Shown here piece by piece: positions 9,183 to 16,494 of a DNA stretch of 64,000 nucleotides; within the stretch, counting starts at the first letter, position 1; each line of letters starts with the position of its first letter. The translations under genes and the position numbers were made by a program. The notes beneath the pieces are model-generated. The model ran no database searches and was not told the origin of the DNA. It saw only the letters and a list, made by a program, of their open reading frames with translations. Origin of the DNA: Streptomyces sp. JB150 (lineage in GTDB: Bacteria; Actinomycetota; Actinomycetes; Streptomycetales; Streptomycetaceae); assembly GCF_011193355.1 (NCBI RefSeq), contig NZ_CP049780.1, positions 4,785,522-4,849,521 on the forward strand, given 5' to 3'.

Positions 9183-9596
9183 TCAGCGGGACGCGAGTTC
9201 CCGCGGTCCCAGCGCCTCCGCGTGCGCGTCCATCCGCTCGGCGGCGAGGATCGCGGCGGCGGTGTCCGCGCGGGAGGCCGCGACCACCAGCGCCCGGCCG
9301 GCGAGCGCGTGCGCCCGCTGGTGCAGCGCCGCGAGGTGCGGCTCGGACACCGCGCTCACCGCGGAGCGGACCGGCGCCTTGCCGCCCCGCAGCCGGGCCA
9401 CCTGCTCCGCCAGTCGCGCGGCGGCGGTGTCCAGGTCGTCGGAGGGGGCCAGGGCGCGCAGCTCGTCGGTCACGGCGAGCAGCGCGGCGAGATGGCCCGC
9501 GAGCTGGATGTCCAGCTCCTCCTCGCGCGACCGGTGGGGGAAGTCCGGGGTGCCGGCCATCGTGTGGACCGACTTCGTGCGGATCGGTTCGTACAT
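9183..9596 (-). CDS. SCO4983-family protein
   Basis: 137 residues from ATG 9596. It is almost entirely helical, with two heptad-like stretches (LAGHLAALLAVTDELRAL, LAEQVARLRGG and AALHQRAHALAGRALVVAASRADTA), suggesting a small four-helix or coiled-coil fold. It matches the uncharacterised streptomycete SCO4983 family by overall sequence as I recall it; no biochemical role is known. A 15-bp imperfect inverted repeat with an AT-rich core lies about 40 bp upstream and could be an operator. Tail-to-tail with the CHAT-island operon, 76 bp apart. Confidence 0.75.
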   Translation of the reverse strand: MYEPIRTKSVHTMAGTPDFPHRSREEELDIQLAGHLAALLAVTDELRALAPSDDLDTAAARLAEQVARLRGGKAPVRSAVSAVSEPHLAALHQRAHALAGRALVVAASRADTAAAILAAERMDAHAEALGPRELASR

Positions 9597-9634
9597 GGGA
9601 TGGCCTCCTGTGCTGTGACAGAAGGCATCCTACA

Positions 9635-9649
9635 TTAGATTCGTTCTAA
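9635..9649. promoter_or_regulatory. Fur-type 7-1-7 imperfect inverted repeat
   Basis: TTAGATTCGTTCTAA, 38 bp upstream of the SCO4983-family start and AT-rich against its surroundings. The 7-1-7 layout resembles boxes of Fur-family regulators (FurA/CatR/PerR type); five of seven arm positions pair. Assignment to a regulator is inference. Confidence 0.4.
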
Positions 9650-9685
9650 AGTTGAGAGTGATCCCGGAACCTGGGGTGCGGAGTA

Positions 9686-10897
9686 TTACGGCTGGCTGTA
9701 GCCGTCCAGGAAGTTCCCGATCCGCCCGATCGCGTCGCGCAGATCGCCCGCCGTCGGCAGCGTCACGACCCGGAAGTGGTCCGGCTCGGGCCAGTTGAAG
9801 CCGGTGCCCTGGACGACCATGATCTTCTCCTGCCGCAGCAGGTCCAGCACCATCCGCCGGTCGTCCTTGATCTTGAAGACCTTCGGGTCGAGGCGCGGGA
9901 AGAGGTACAGCGCGCCCTTCGGACGGACACAGCTCACGCCCGGGATCCGGGTCAGCATCTCGTACGCGACGTCCAGCTGCTCCTTCAGCCGCCCGCCCGG
10001 CAGCACCAGGTCGTTGATCGTCTGGCGTCCGCTGAGCGCGGCGACCACCCCGTGCTGGCCCGGCATGTTCGCGCACAGCCGCATGTTCGCCAGGATCGTC
10101 AGACCCTCGATGTAGGAGTCGGCGTGCGCGCGCGGGCCGGAGATCGACATCCAGCCGACCCGGTAGCCGGCCACCCGGTACGCCTTCGACATGCCGTTGA
10201 AGGTCAGGGTGAGCAGATCGGGGGCGACGGCGGCGGTGGGGGTGTGCGTGGCGCCGTCGTAGAGGATCTTGTCGTAGATCTCGTCGGAGCACACCAGCAG
10301 GTTGTGGCGGCGGGCGATGTCGGTGAGGCCCCTGAGGACGGCCTCGTCGTAGACCGCGCCGGTCGGGTTGTTCGGGTTGATGATGACGATCGCCTTGGTG
10401 CGGTCGGTCACCTTGCGCTCGACGTCGGCCAGGTCCGGCATCCAGTCGGACTGCTCGTCGCAGCGGTAGTGCACGGCCGTACCGCCCGACAGCGAGACCG
10501 CGGCGGTCCACAGCGGGTAGTCCGGGGCGGGCACCAGCACCTCGTCGCCGTCGTCCAGCAGGCCCTGCATCGCCATGACGATCAGCTCGGAGACGCCGTT
10601 GCCGATGAAGACGTGCTCGACGTCGGTCTCGATGCCGATGGTCTGGTTGTGCATGACCACCGCCCGGCGCGCGGCCAGCAGACCCTTCGCGTCGCCGTAG
10701 CCGTGGGCCGTCGAGACGTTGCGGAGGATGTCCTCCAGGATCTCGGGCGGGCACTCGAAGCCGAACGCCGCCGGGTTGCCGGTGTTCAGCTTGAGGATGC
10801 GGTGACCGGCCGCTTCCAGCCGCATCGCCTCCTCGAGCACCGGACCCCGGATCTCGTAACAGACGTTGGCGAGCTTGGTCGACTGGATCACCTGCAT
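9686..10897 (-). CDS. alaA: Pyridoxal phosphate aminotransferase, AlaA type
   Basis: 403 residues from ATG 10897. Fold-type I PLP aminotransferase closely resembling the glutamate-pyruvate aminotransferase AlaA along its whole length (405 residues in Escherichia coli). Shared blocks include VCYEIRGPVLEEA, IGNGVSELIVMAMQ, NPNNPTGAVYDEA, CSDEIYDKILYDGA and RVAGYRVGWM. Lys238 in FNGMSKAYRVAG is the Schiff-base lysine. It makes alanine from pyruvate and glutamate in the cytosol. Upstream in-frame codons to 11131 overlap the divergent gene and lack this similarity, so the ATG at MQVIQ is preferred. Convergent neighbours are absent; the divergent gene starts 125 bp away. Confidence 0.92.
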   Translation of the reverse strand: MQVIQSTKLANVCYEIRGPVLEEAMRLEAAGHRILKLNTGNPAAFGFECPPEILEDILRNVSTAHGYGDAKGLLAARRAVVMHNQTIGIETDVEHVFIGNGVSELIVMAMQGLLDDGDEVLVPAPDYPLWTAAVSLSGGTAVHYRCDEQSDWMPDLADVERKVTDRTKAIVIINPNNPTGAVYDEAVLRGLTDIARRHNLLVCSDEIYDKILYDGATHTPTAAVAPDLLTLTFNGMSKAYRVAGYRVGWMSISGPRAHADSYIEGLTILANMRLCANMPGQHGVVAALSGRQTINDLVLPGGRLKEQLDVAYEMLTRIPGVSCVRPKGALYLFPRLDPKVFKIKDDRRMVLDLLRQEKIMVVQGTGFNWPEPDHFRVVTLPTAGDLRDAIGRIGNFLDGYSQP

Positions 10898-10989
10898 GTC
10901 TGGGAGCTTACGGCCGGGTATCGCTGCGCGGGTCGTGTTTTCCGCCACGTGAGACGAGCGATTTGGGCCGGTATGACTCCGCACTGTCC

Positions 10990-11014
10990 CTGGAGTCACT
11001 CCAGTCCCTAGAAT
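10990..11014 (+). promoter_or_regulatory. Promoter with palindromic operator, probable leaderless start
   Basis: A perfect 15-bp palindrome CTGGAGTCACTCCAG (10990-11004) is followed by a -10-like TAGAAT at 11009-11014, only eight bases before the ATG at 11023. This implies transcription starts at or next to the ATG (leaderless mRNA) and that a repressor on the palindrome would block the promoter. Confidence 0.5.
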
Positions 11015-11022
11015 GCGCGGCC

Positions 11023-11688
11023 ATGTCCGAGCCCCCCGGAACGGGTGAACAGCAGGGTCCGCCGATGGTGTACCAGCCGCAGCCGGAGCACGTCCCGGCC
11101 TACGAGGAGTACGCCGACCCGGCGGCGGCACACGGCTGGCAGAGCGCCTACGACGAGACCCGCGAGCTGCCCCCGCTCACCCCGCCCGGGCCCCGCCGCT
11201 CGCGGCGCAAGCCCAGCCCGTGGTGGCAGCGGCGGGCGGCCGGGGCCGTGGTCGCCGCGGGCGCGGTGTCCGCGGCGGCGCTGATCGCCGGGTTCTCCCT
11301 GGCGGGGTCCCCGTCCCCGGACGGCGGGGCGCGCGGCGAGAAGGACCGCACCAGTCCGGCGGCCGGCGACCAGGGCGCGGGGACGCCGTCCGGCGCGGAC
11401 CGGGACACCCGGAAGGCCGGCCCGCTCCCCGAGGCCGGCACCGGCACCGGCACCGGCACCGCGCCGGCGCCGGACTCCACCCCGTCGCCGAGCACACCGG
11501 CGAGCGGCGGCCCCGGCTCCGCCACGCCCTCCGGGTCCCCCACCCCCGCCCCGACGTCCACCACCACGCCCCCGGCCGCCCCGGCGCCCTCCACCACCGC
11601 CACCGCGACCCCCGTTCCGGACGACGCCCCCGGCAACGCCAACGGCAACCCGGGCCGCGGTCCGGGCGGTACCAAGCGCCCCAAGTGA
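11023..11688 (+). CDS. Membrane-anchored hypothetical with Pro/Thr-rich exterior
   Basis: 221 residues from ATG 11023. The N-terminal 65 residues are polar and cytosolic (QPQPEHVPAYEEYADP), then a basic patch (RRSRRKPSPWWQRR) precedes one membrane helix (AAGAVVAAGAVSAAALIAGFSL). The remaining 120 residues are low-complexity Gly/Thr/Pro/Ser (GTGTGTAPAPDSTPSPSTPAS, TSTTTPPAAPAPSTTATATP), predicted disordered and outside the cell. No catalytic domain is seen. An in-frame ATG at 10963 lies inside the promoter and is rejected because of the palindrome and -10 box between the two. Function unknown; a single-pass cell-envelope protein. Confidence 0.75.
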   Translation: MSEPPGTGEQQGPPMVYQPQPEHVPAYEEYADPAAAHGWQSAYDETRELPPLTPPGPRRSRRKPSPWWQRRAAGAVVAAGAVSAAALIAGFSLAGSPSPDGGARGEKDRTSPAAGDQGAGTPSGADRDTRKAGPLPEAGTGTGTGTAPAPDSTPSPSTPASGGPGSATPSGSPTPAPTSTTTPPAAPAPSTTATATPVPDDAPGNANGNPGRGPGGTKRPK

Positions 11689-11901
11689 GCCGGGCGACGG
11701 GCCGGTGGCGGCCCGGTGGTCACCGGGCGGCGGCCGCCGGGCGAGCGTTGATCCCGCCGAGAGGCGCGCGCTAAGGTGCCACGCGCCGGCGCACCGCGCT
11801 CACACAACGCCCCGCGCACGGCACCTGTGCACACCGCGGACACGTCGGGCCCGGGGTTCGGGTCTCGGCGCTCGACGAGGGTGGAGTGGACCGATGCGGC
11901 G

Positions 11902-12564
11902 ATGAGGACCGGACCGAGGGCGATGCGGCGGCTCAGCGCCCGCCTGGTGGACGGCTTACGGCCGCTCCTCGCCGCCGAGGAGGTCATCCCGGCGACGGCC
12001 CGGGCCCTCAGCGACGTGCGAGGGCGCCCGGTGCACCTGCGCCAGGCCGTGTTCCCGCCGTTCACGGCCAGCGGGGTCTGGGTGGACCGCACCGATCACG
12101 ACCTGATCGTCTACGAGGAGAACACCGACCCCGAGCACCAGCTGGTGATCATCGGCCACGAGGCGTGGCACATGTTCCAGGGTCACGGCCACACCGGCAC
12201 CGCCACTGGGGACGGCGCCGGCGAAGGTGACGGTGACGGTGACCACGCGCCCGCCGCCCCCCGCGCCCCCCGCGCCTCTCGCCCCGCCGGCCGCGGCCCG
12301 GCCGCGACGCTCGCGGAGTTCGTCGCCGCCCTCGCCGAGGCCACCCGCACCGACCTGCCGCCCGGCGCGCGCATGGACGCCTCCCTCCACTTCGCGGCAC
12401 GCACCGAGGGGCACCGCGTGCGGGAGGAACTCGACGCCGAGCACTTCGGCTTCCGGTTCGCCACCGACGTCCGGGCCGTCCTCCACGAGGACCGCTCGCC
12501 CGGCGACCCGCACGACCTCACCGGCCGGATCCGGGCCTCCATGGCCCACCGCTTCCAGCGCTGA
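11902..12564 (+). CDS. HExxH-motif protein (ImmA/IrrE-like, 'toxin component' type)
   Basis: 220 residues from ATG 11902; alternative starts are 11776 and 11923 (the last has GAGGG close upstream). Residues 82-95 read VIIGHEAWHMFQGH, so HEAWH (86-90) is an HExxH zinc-peptidase signature of the kind found in ImmA/IrrE-like proteins. A Gly/Asp/Ala-rich, probably disordered insert (about 98-130) separates it from a helical C-terminus. Streptomycete proteins of this kind are often labelled toxin-antitoxin toxin components and precede a MAB_1171c-type membrane protein, as here (14-bp gap). Codon 19 is TTA (11956-11958), so translation should need the bldA tRNA. Function is inferred. Confidence 0.75.
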   Translation: MRTGPRAMRRLSARLVDGLRPLLAAEEVIPATARALSDVRGRPVHLRQAVFPPFTASGVWVDRTDHDLIVYEENTDPEHQLVIIGHEAWHMFQGHGHTGTATGDGAGEGDGDGDHAPAAPRAPRASRPAGRGPAATLAEFVAALAEATRTDLPPGARMDASLHFAARTEGHRVREELDAEHFGFRFATDVRAVLHEDRSPGDPHDLTGRIRASMAHRFQR

Positions 12565-12578
12565 GGACGGCCCGCCCA

Positions 12579-14030
12579 GTGACCTTCGGAACGAGCGACG
12601 CCGGTTTCTACGTGTGCGGGGCCATGCTGCTGCTGGTGGGCGCCGTGAAGCTGCCCGCACTCGTGCGAAGACGCCACGACACCCTGCTGCGCGCGGCCTG
12701 TCTGCTGCTCTTCTCCGCCGGCTGCCTGATGCTCTTCGCCGCCCCCGCGTCCATCGCCCGGCTCAACCGGCTCACGGACGTCCCCAACCTCGCCGCCCCC
12801 GTCGTCTACGCGACGACGACCGTGTTCTCCGGCGCCAGCCTGCTGCTCATCGTCAACTGGCGCCCGGCGTCACCGGAGCGGACCCGGCGCATCTCCCGCC
12901 TGTGCGTGATCGCGTACGGCCTCACGGCCCTCGCCGTCGTCGCCCTGTTCGCGGCGGGCAGCGCGCCCGTCGAGCAGCCCGTCTCGTTCGACGCCCACTA
13001 CGCCACCACGCCGTTCCTCCGCGAGATGATCGTCCTCTACCTCGTCGCGCAGGGCGTGGCCATGACGGCCGCGAGCGTCCTGTGCCGGCGCTGGTCCGCG
13101 CAGGTCCGCGGGTCGCTCCGGGCGGGCCTGCGCATCCTCGGCCCGGCCTACGCGATCATCGTCTGCTACGACGTGCTGCGGCTGGTGGCGGTCGCCGCCC
13201 GCTGGACGGGCCACGACCTGGACTTCCTGGTGAGCGAGGTCACCCCGCTCCTCGCCCCGCCCGCCTGCGTCCTCGGCGCCCTCGGCTTCGCCGTGCCGCT
13301 CGCCGGACCCCGGGTCGCCGAACAGGTCAGGACCGTACGGGAGTTGTGGCAGCTCGCCCCGCTGTGGCGGGCGCTGCGGGACGTGCGCACGCCGGGCGCC
13401 GTACGCGCCCCGCTGCCGTGGTGGCGGACTCCGCCGCCGCTGCTGCTGACGGGCCGCAGGACGGCCCTGTACGACGCCATCCTCGCCCTGACGCCGTACT
13501 GCGACCCGGCCCTGCGCGAACGCGCCTACCGCAGGGCACTGTCCGACGGCGCCGACCCCTCGCACGCGGCGGCCGTCGCGGACGCGATCGCCCTCCTCGA
13601 CGCCCACGCCCGACAACACAGGCCACCCGGACCCCCACCAGACGCCCCGGAGGCCTCGGGCGCCCCGAACCCCCCGGTGGCCCCGGTCGCCCCGGTCGCT
13701 CCGCCGGCCTCCGGCACCACGGACCCCTCGGCCGCCGCCGACACCCCGCCCACGCCGGACACCCCAGGCACGCCGCGCGCCCCGCGTACCCCGGGCGCAG
13801 CCCACACCCCGGCCACCCCGGCCACCCCGGCCGGCCCAGCTACCCCCGCTACCCCGGACGTTCCGCCCGCGCGCGTCCGGCGGGCGCGCGATCTCGTCGC
13901 GCTGGCGCGGGCGTTGGCCTCGCCCGTGGTGCGGGAGTTCCGGGGGCGCCGGGGGTTCCGGGGGCGCCGGGAGTCCTTCCGCTTCGCCGACCCGTCCGAC
14001 GTATCGCAGAAAGCAGCCCGCCATGAGTGA
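12579..14030 (+). CDS. MAB_1171c-type multi-spanning membrane protein
   Basis: 483 residues from GTG 12579. About seven membrane helices fill residues 5-240 (YVCGAMLLLVGAVKLPAL, AACLLLFSAGCLMLFAA, GLTALAVVALFAAG, MIVLYLVAQGVAMTAAS). The cytosolic part includes VAEQVRTVRELWQLAPLWRAL, a typical C-terminal block of this family. Residues about 335-435 are an unusual low-complexity Pro/Ala/Thr linker (TPDTPGTPRAPRTPG, ATPATPAGPATPATP), then a basic tail. The family has been called a putative transporter, but substrate and activity are unknown. It sits between the HExxH gene and the FAD oxidoreductase, with an 8-bp overlap to the latter, so the three are one operon. Confidence 0.75.
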   Translation: MTFGTSDAGFYVCGAMLLLVGAVKLPALVRRRHDTLLRAACLLLFSAGCLMLFAAPASIARLNRLTDVPNLAAPVVYATTTVFSGASLLLIVNWRPASPERTRRISRLCVIAYGLTALAVVALFAAGSAPVEQPVSFDAHYATTPFLREMIVLYLVAQGVAMTAASVLCRRWSAQVRGSLRAGLRILGPAYAIIVCYDVLRLVAVAARWTGHDLDFLVSEVTPLLAPPACVLGALGFAVPLAGPRVAEQVRTVRELWQLAPLWRALRDVRTPGAVRAPLPWWRTPPPLLLTGRRTALYDAILALTPYCDPALRERAYRRALSDGADPSHAAAVADAIALLDAHARQHRPPGPPPDAPEASGAPNPPVAPVAPVAPPASGTTDPSAAADTPPTPDTPGTPRAPRTPGAAHTPATPATPAGPATPATPDVPPARVRRARDLVALARALASPVVREFRGRRGFRGRRESFRFADPSDVSQKAARHE

Positions 14031-15486
14031 TGTCCCGCAGCCCGGCCAGGGCCCCCGTCCCGGTTCCGCCCACGCCGTCGTCGTCGGCGGCAGCATCGCG
14101 GGGATGCTGGCCGCCGCCGCGGTGCGGGAGTACGTCGGATCCGTGGAGATCGTGGAGGCGCACGAGCTGCCCGACGGTCCGGAACCCCGTACCGGAGTGC
14201 CGCAGGCCGCGCACATCCACTTCCTGCAGACCGGGGGAGTGGCGGCGATCGAGACGCTGCTGCCGGGAAGTGTCGAGCGGCTGCTGGCCGCGGGGGCCCA
14301 CCGCATCCCCGTGACCGGCGGCATGGTGATCTGCTCGCCGGAGGGCTGGTACCGCCGCTGGCGGCGCAGCACCCACCATCTGATCACCGCCAGCCGGGAC
14401 CTGACCGACTCGGTGGTGCGAGCCCGGGTCCTGGCGGACCCCCGGGTGCGCGTGCGGACGCGGACGAGGGCCGTCGGCCTGCTCGGCAGCCGCCACCGCG
14501 TCACCGGCATACGCGTGCGCGGCGCCGACGGCACGGAGGCGGAGCTGCGGGCCGACCTGGTGATCGACGCCTCCGGCCGCGGCTCGCGCACGCCCCGCTG
14601 GCTCGCCGGGCTGGGCGTCACCGGGCTCACCGAGGACCGTGTCGACTCCGGACTCGTCTACGCCAGCCGCGTCTACCGCGCCCCGGTGCCCACCCGCGGC
14701 TGGCCGGTGATCGGCATCCAGGCCGACCCGCGGCTGCCCCGGCCGGGCAACGCCGGCGGCCTCCTGCCGATCGAAGGCGACCGCTGGCACGTCAGCCTGA
14801 TGGGCGCCCCCGGCGGGGAGCCCACCGCGGACCCGGACGCCTTCGAGCCCTTCGCCCGCACCCTGCGCCACCCGCTCATCGCCGACCTCATCGCCCACGC
14901 CACACCGCTCACCGGCGTCAGCGTCACGCGCAGCACCGCCAACCGGCGGTACGCCTACGAACGGCTTCCCCGCTGGCCGGAGGGCCTGGTGGTGCTGGGC
15001 GACGCCGTCGCGGCCGTCAACCCCCTGTACGGGCAGGGTGTCTCGGCCACCGCCCAGAGCGCCGTCGCCCTGCGCGACCTGGTCGCGGGAGGTCTCGTCC
15101 CCGGTCTGGCCCGGCGCGTCCAGCGGGCCGTCGCCCGCAGCGTCGACACCGCGTGGACGCTGTCCGTCGGGCAGGACATTCACTTCCCCACCACCACGGG
15201 CCGGCGCCCGAGCCCCGCCGACCGCCTGCTGCACCGCTATGTCGGCCGGCTCTCCCGCACCGCGACCGGCTCGTTCCACGCGGCGACGGCCCTGACCGAC
15301 GTCCTGGCGCTGCGGGCCACGCCGCTGTCCCTGGTCCGGCCGAGCGTGCTGCTGTCGGCGCTGGCGGGGCCGCTGCGGCCGCAGCTGGACGGCCCGCAGT
15401 TCACCGCGGCCGAACGCGCGCTGCTGGCCGCCCTGGAGCGGCCCGCCGCGACGGCCGGGCAGCCGGTGACCGGGGGCGCGGGGTGA
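14023..15486 (+). CDS. FAD-dependent oxidoreductase/monooxygenase
   Basis: 487 residues from ATG 14023, which overlaps the previous stop. An N-terminal dinucleotide-binding motif (VVVGGSIAGMLAA, about 19-31), the mid-domain DLVIDASGRGSRTP and the second FAD motif GLVVLGDAVAAVNPLYGQGVS place it in the PHBH/geranylgeranyl-reductase-like flavoprotein group. It probably oxidises or reduces a small lipophilic substrate. HIHFLQTGGVAAIE near the N-terminus matches actinobacterial members next to MAB_1171c proteins. Substrate unknown; the operon context (HExxH protein, membrane protein) suggests a signalling or small-molecule-modifying role rather than primary metabolism. Confidence 0.85.
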   Translation: MSDVPQPGQGPRPGSAHAVVVGGSIAGMLAAAAVREYVGSVEIVEAHELPDGPEPRTGVPQAAHIHFLQTGGVAAIETLLPGSVERLLAAGAHRIPVTGGMVICSPEGWYRRWRRSTHHLITASRDLTDSVVRARVLADPRVRVRTRTRAVGLLGSRHRVTGIRVRGADGTEAELRADLVIDASGRGSRTPRWLAGLGVTGLTEDRVDSGLVYASRVYRAPVPTRGWPVIGIQADPRLPRPGNAGGLLPIEGDRWHVSLMGAPGGEPTADPDAFEPFARTLRHPLIADLIAHATPLTGVSVTRSTANRRYAYERLPRWPEGLVVLGDAVAAVNPLYGQGVSATAQSAVALRDLVAGGLVPGLARRVQRAVARSVDTAWTLSVGQDIHFPTTTGRRPSPADRLLHRYVGRLSRTATGSFHAATALTDVLALRATPLSLVRPSVLLSALAGPLRPQLDGPQFTAAERALLAALERPAATAGQPVTGGAG

Positions 15487-15567
15487 CGCGCCCGCGCCCG
15501 ACGCGTGGCGGATAACCCTCCTTGCCGCCCCCTCCCCTCACCACGACGATGTCCATGACAAGACAGT

Positions 15568-15594
15568 GGGCGGCCGGACGACCTCCGGCCGCCC
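15568..15594 (+). terminator. Hairpin between FAD oxidoreductase and protease genes
   Basis: Perfect 10-bp stem GGGCGGCCGG / CCGGCCGCCC with a 7-nt loop, 82 bp after the oxidoreductase stop and 22 bp before the protease start. It may terminate the upstream operon or lie in the protease leader. Confidence 0.5.
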
Positions 15595-15616
15595 CCGTCG
15601 CACAGAGGGGACCCCC

Positions 15617-16456
15617 ATGAAGAAGCCTCTCCTCGCCACGCTCGCGGCCCTGGTGATCACCGGGGCGGGCGCGGCACCCGCCGTCGCGGCCACGCCGGAC
15701 ACCGGGACGGCGCCCGCGGCCCGGGCGGTGAACCTCGCCGGGACCGTGGCGCTGAGCAACTGCTCCGGCGCGGTCGTCCGCATGCCGGACTCCGCGGCCG
15801 ACGACCCGGCGCTGGCGCTCACCAACGGCCACTGCCTGGAGTCCGGCTTCCCCGGTCCCGGCGAGGTCGTCGTCGACCGCGCCTCCACCCGCTCCTTCGG
15901 CCTGCTGAACGCCGCGGGCACCCGGGTGGCGACCCTGCGCGCGAACAAGATCGCCTACGCGACCATGACCGGCACCGACGCCGCCGTCTACCAGCTCACC
16001 CGCACCTACGCCCAGATCAAGAGCTCCTACGGCATCGACGCGCTCACCCTGAACGACACCCGTCCGGCCGCCGGCACCGCCATCAGCGTCGTCTCCGGCT
16101 ACTGGAAGCGCGTCTACACCTGCTCCATCGACGGCTTCGCCCACCAGCTGCGCGAGGGCGACTGGACCTGGACGGACTCCGTCCGCTACACCCCCGCCTG
16201 CGACACCGTCGGCGGCACCTCCGGCTCCCCGGTCGTCGACCACTCCACCGGCCGGGTCGTCGCCGTCAACAACACCGGCAACGAGAGCGGCGGGCGCTGC
16301 ACCCTCAACAACCCCTGCGAGGTGGACGCGAGCGGCAACGTCACCGTCCGCCAGGGCGTCAACTACGCCCAGCAGACCTACCCGTTCGCCGCCTGCTTCG
16401 GCCTCGACAGCAAGCTCGACCTGTACGCGAGCGGCTGCACCCTGCCCAAGCCGTGA
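15617..16456 (+). CDS. Secreted chymotrypsin-like serine protease
   Basis: 279 residues from ATG 15617, with GAGGGG eight bases upstream. A typical Sec signal peptide (MKKPLLATLAALVITGAGAAPAVAA) precedes a trypsin-fold domain. The catalytic triad is visible as His72 (LTNGHC), Asp121 (GTDAAVY) and Ser202 (GGTSGSPVV). Paired cysteines (Cys49/Cys73 region and others) suggest disulphides. The usual serine-protease motif GDSGSP is GTSGSP here, which is tolerated in streptomycete members. It acts outside the cell on proteins; the physiological substrate is unknown. Monocistronic by context: a hairpin precedes it and a convergent gene follows. Confidence 0.88.
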   Translation: MKKPLLATLAALVITGAGAAPAVAATPDTGTAPAARAVNLAGTVALSNCSGAVVRMPDSAADDPALALTNGHCLESGFPGPGEVVVDRASTRSFGLLNAAGTRVATLRANKIAYATMTGTDAAVYQLTRTYAQIKSSYGIDALTLNDTRPAAGTAISVVSGYWKRVYTCSIDGFAHQLREGDWTWTDSVRYTPACDTVGGTSGSPVVDHSTGRVVAVNNTGNESGGRCTLNNPCEVDASGNVTVRQGVNYAQQTYPFAACFGLDSKLDLYASGCTLPKP

Positions 16457-16494
16457 GCCCTGAGCCGTAAGCCGTAAGCCCTGAGCCCAAGGCC

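Noticed and set aside
11776..11901. N-terminal extension of the HExxH protein to ATG 11776
   Set aside because: The extra residues look like untranslated sequence (Pro/Arg/His-rich, no helix pattern); the start at 11902 fits better, although this is not certain.
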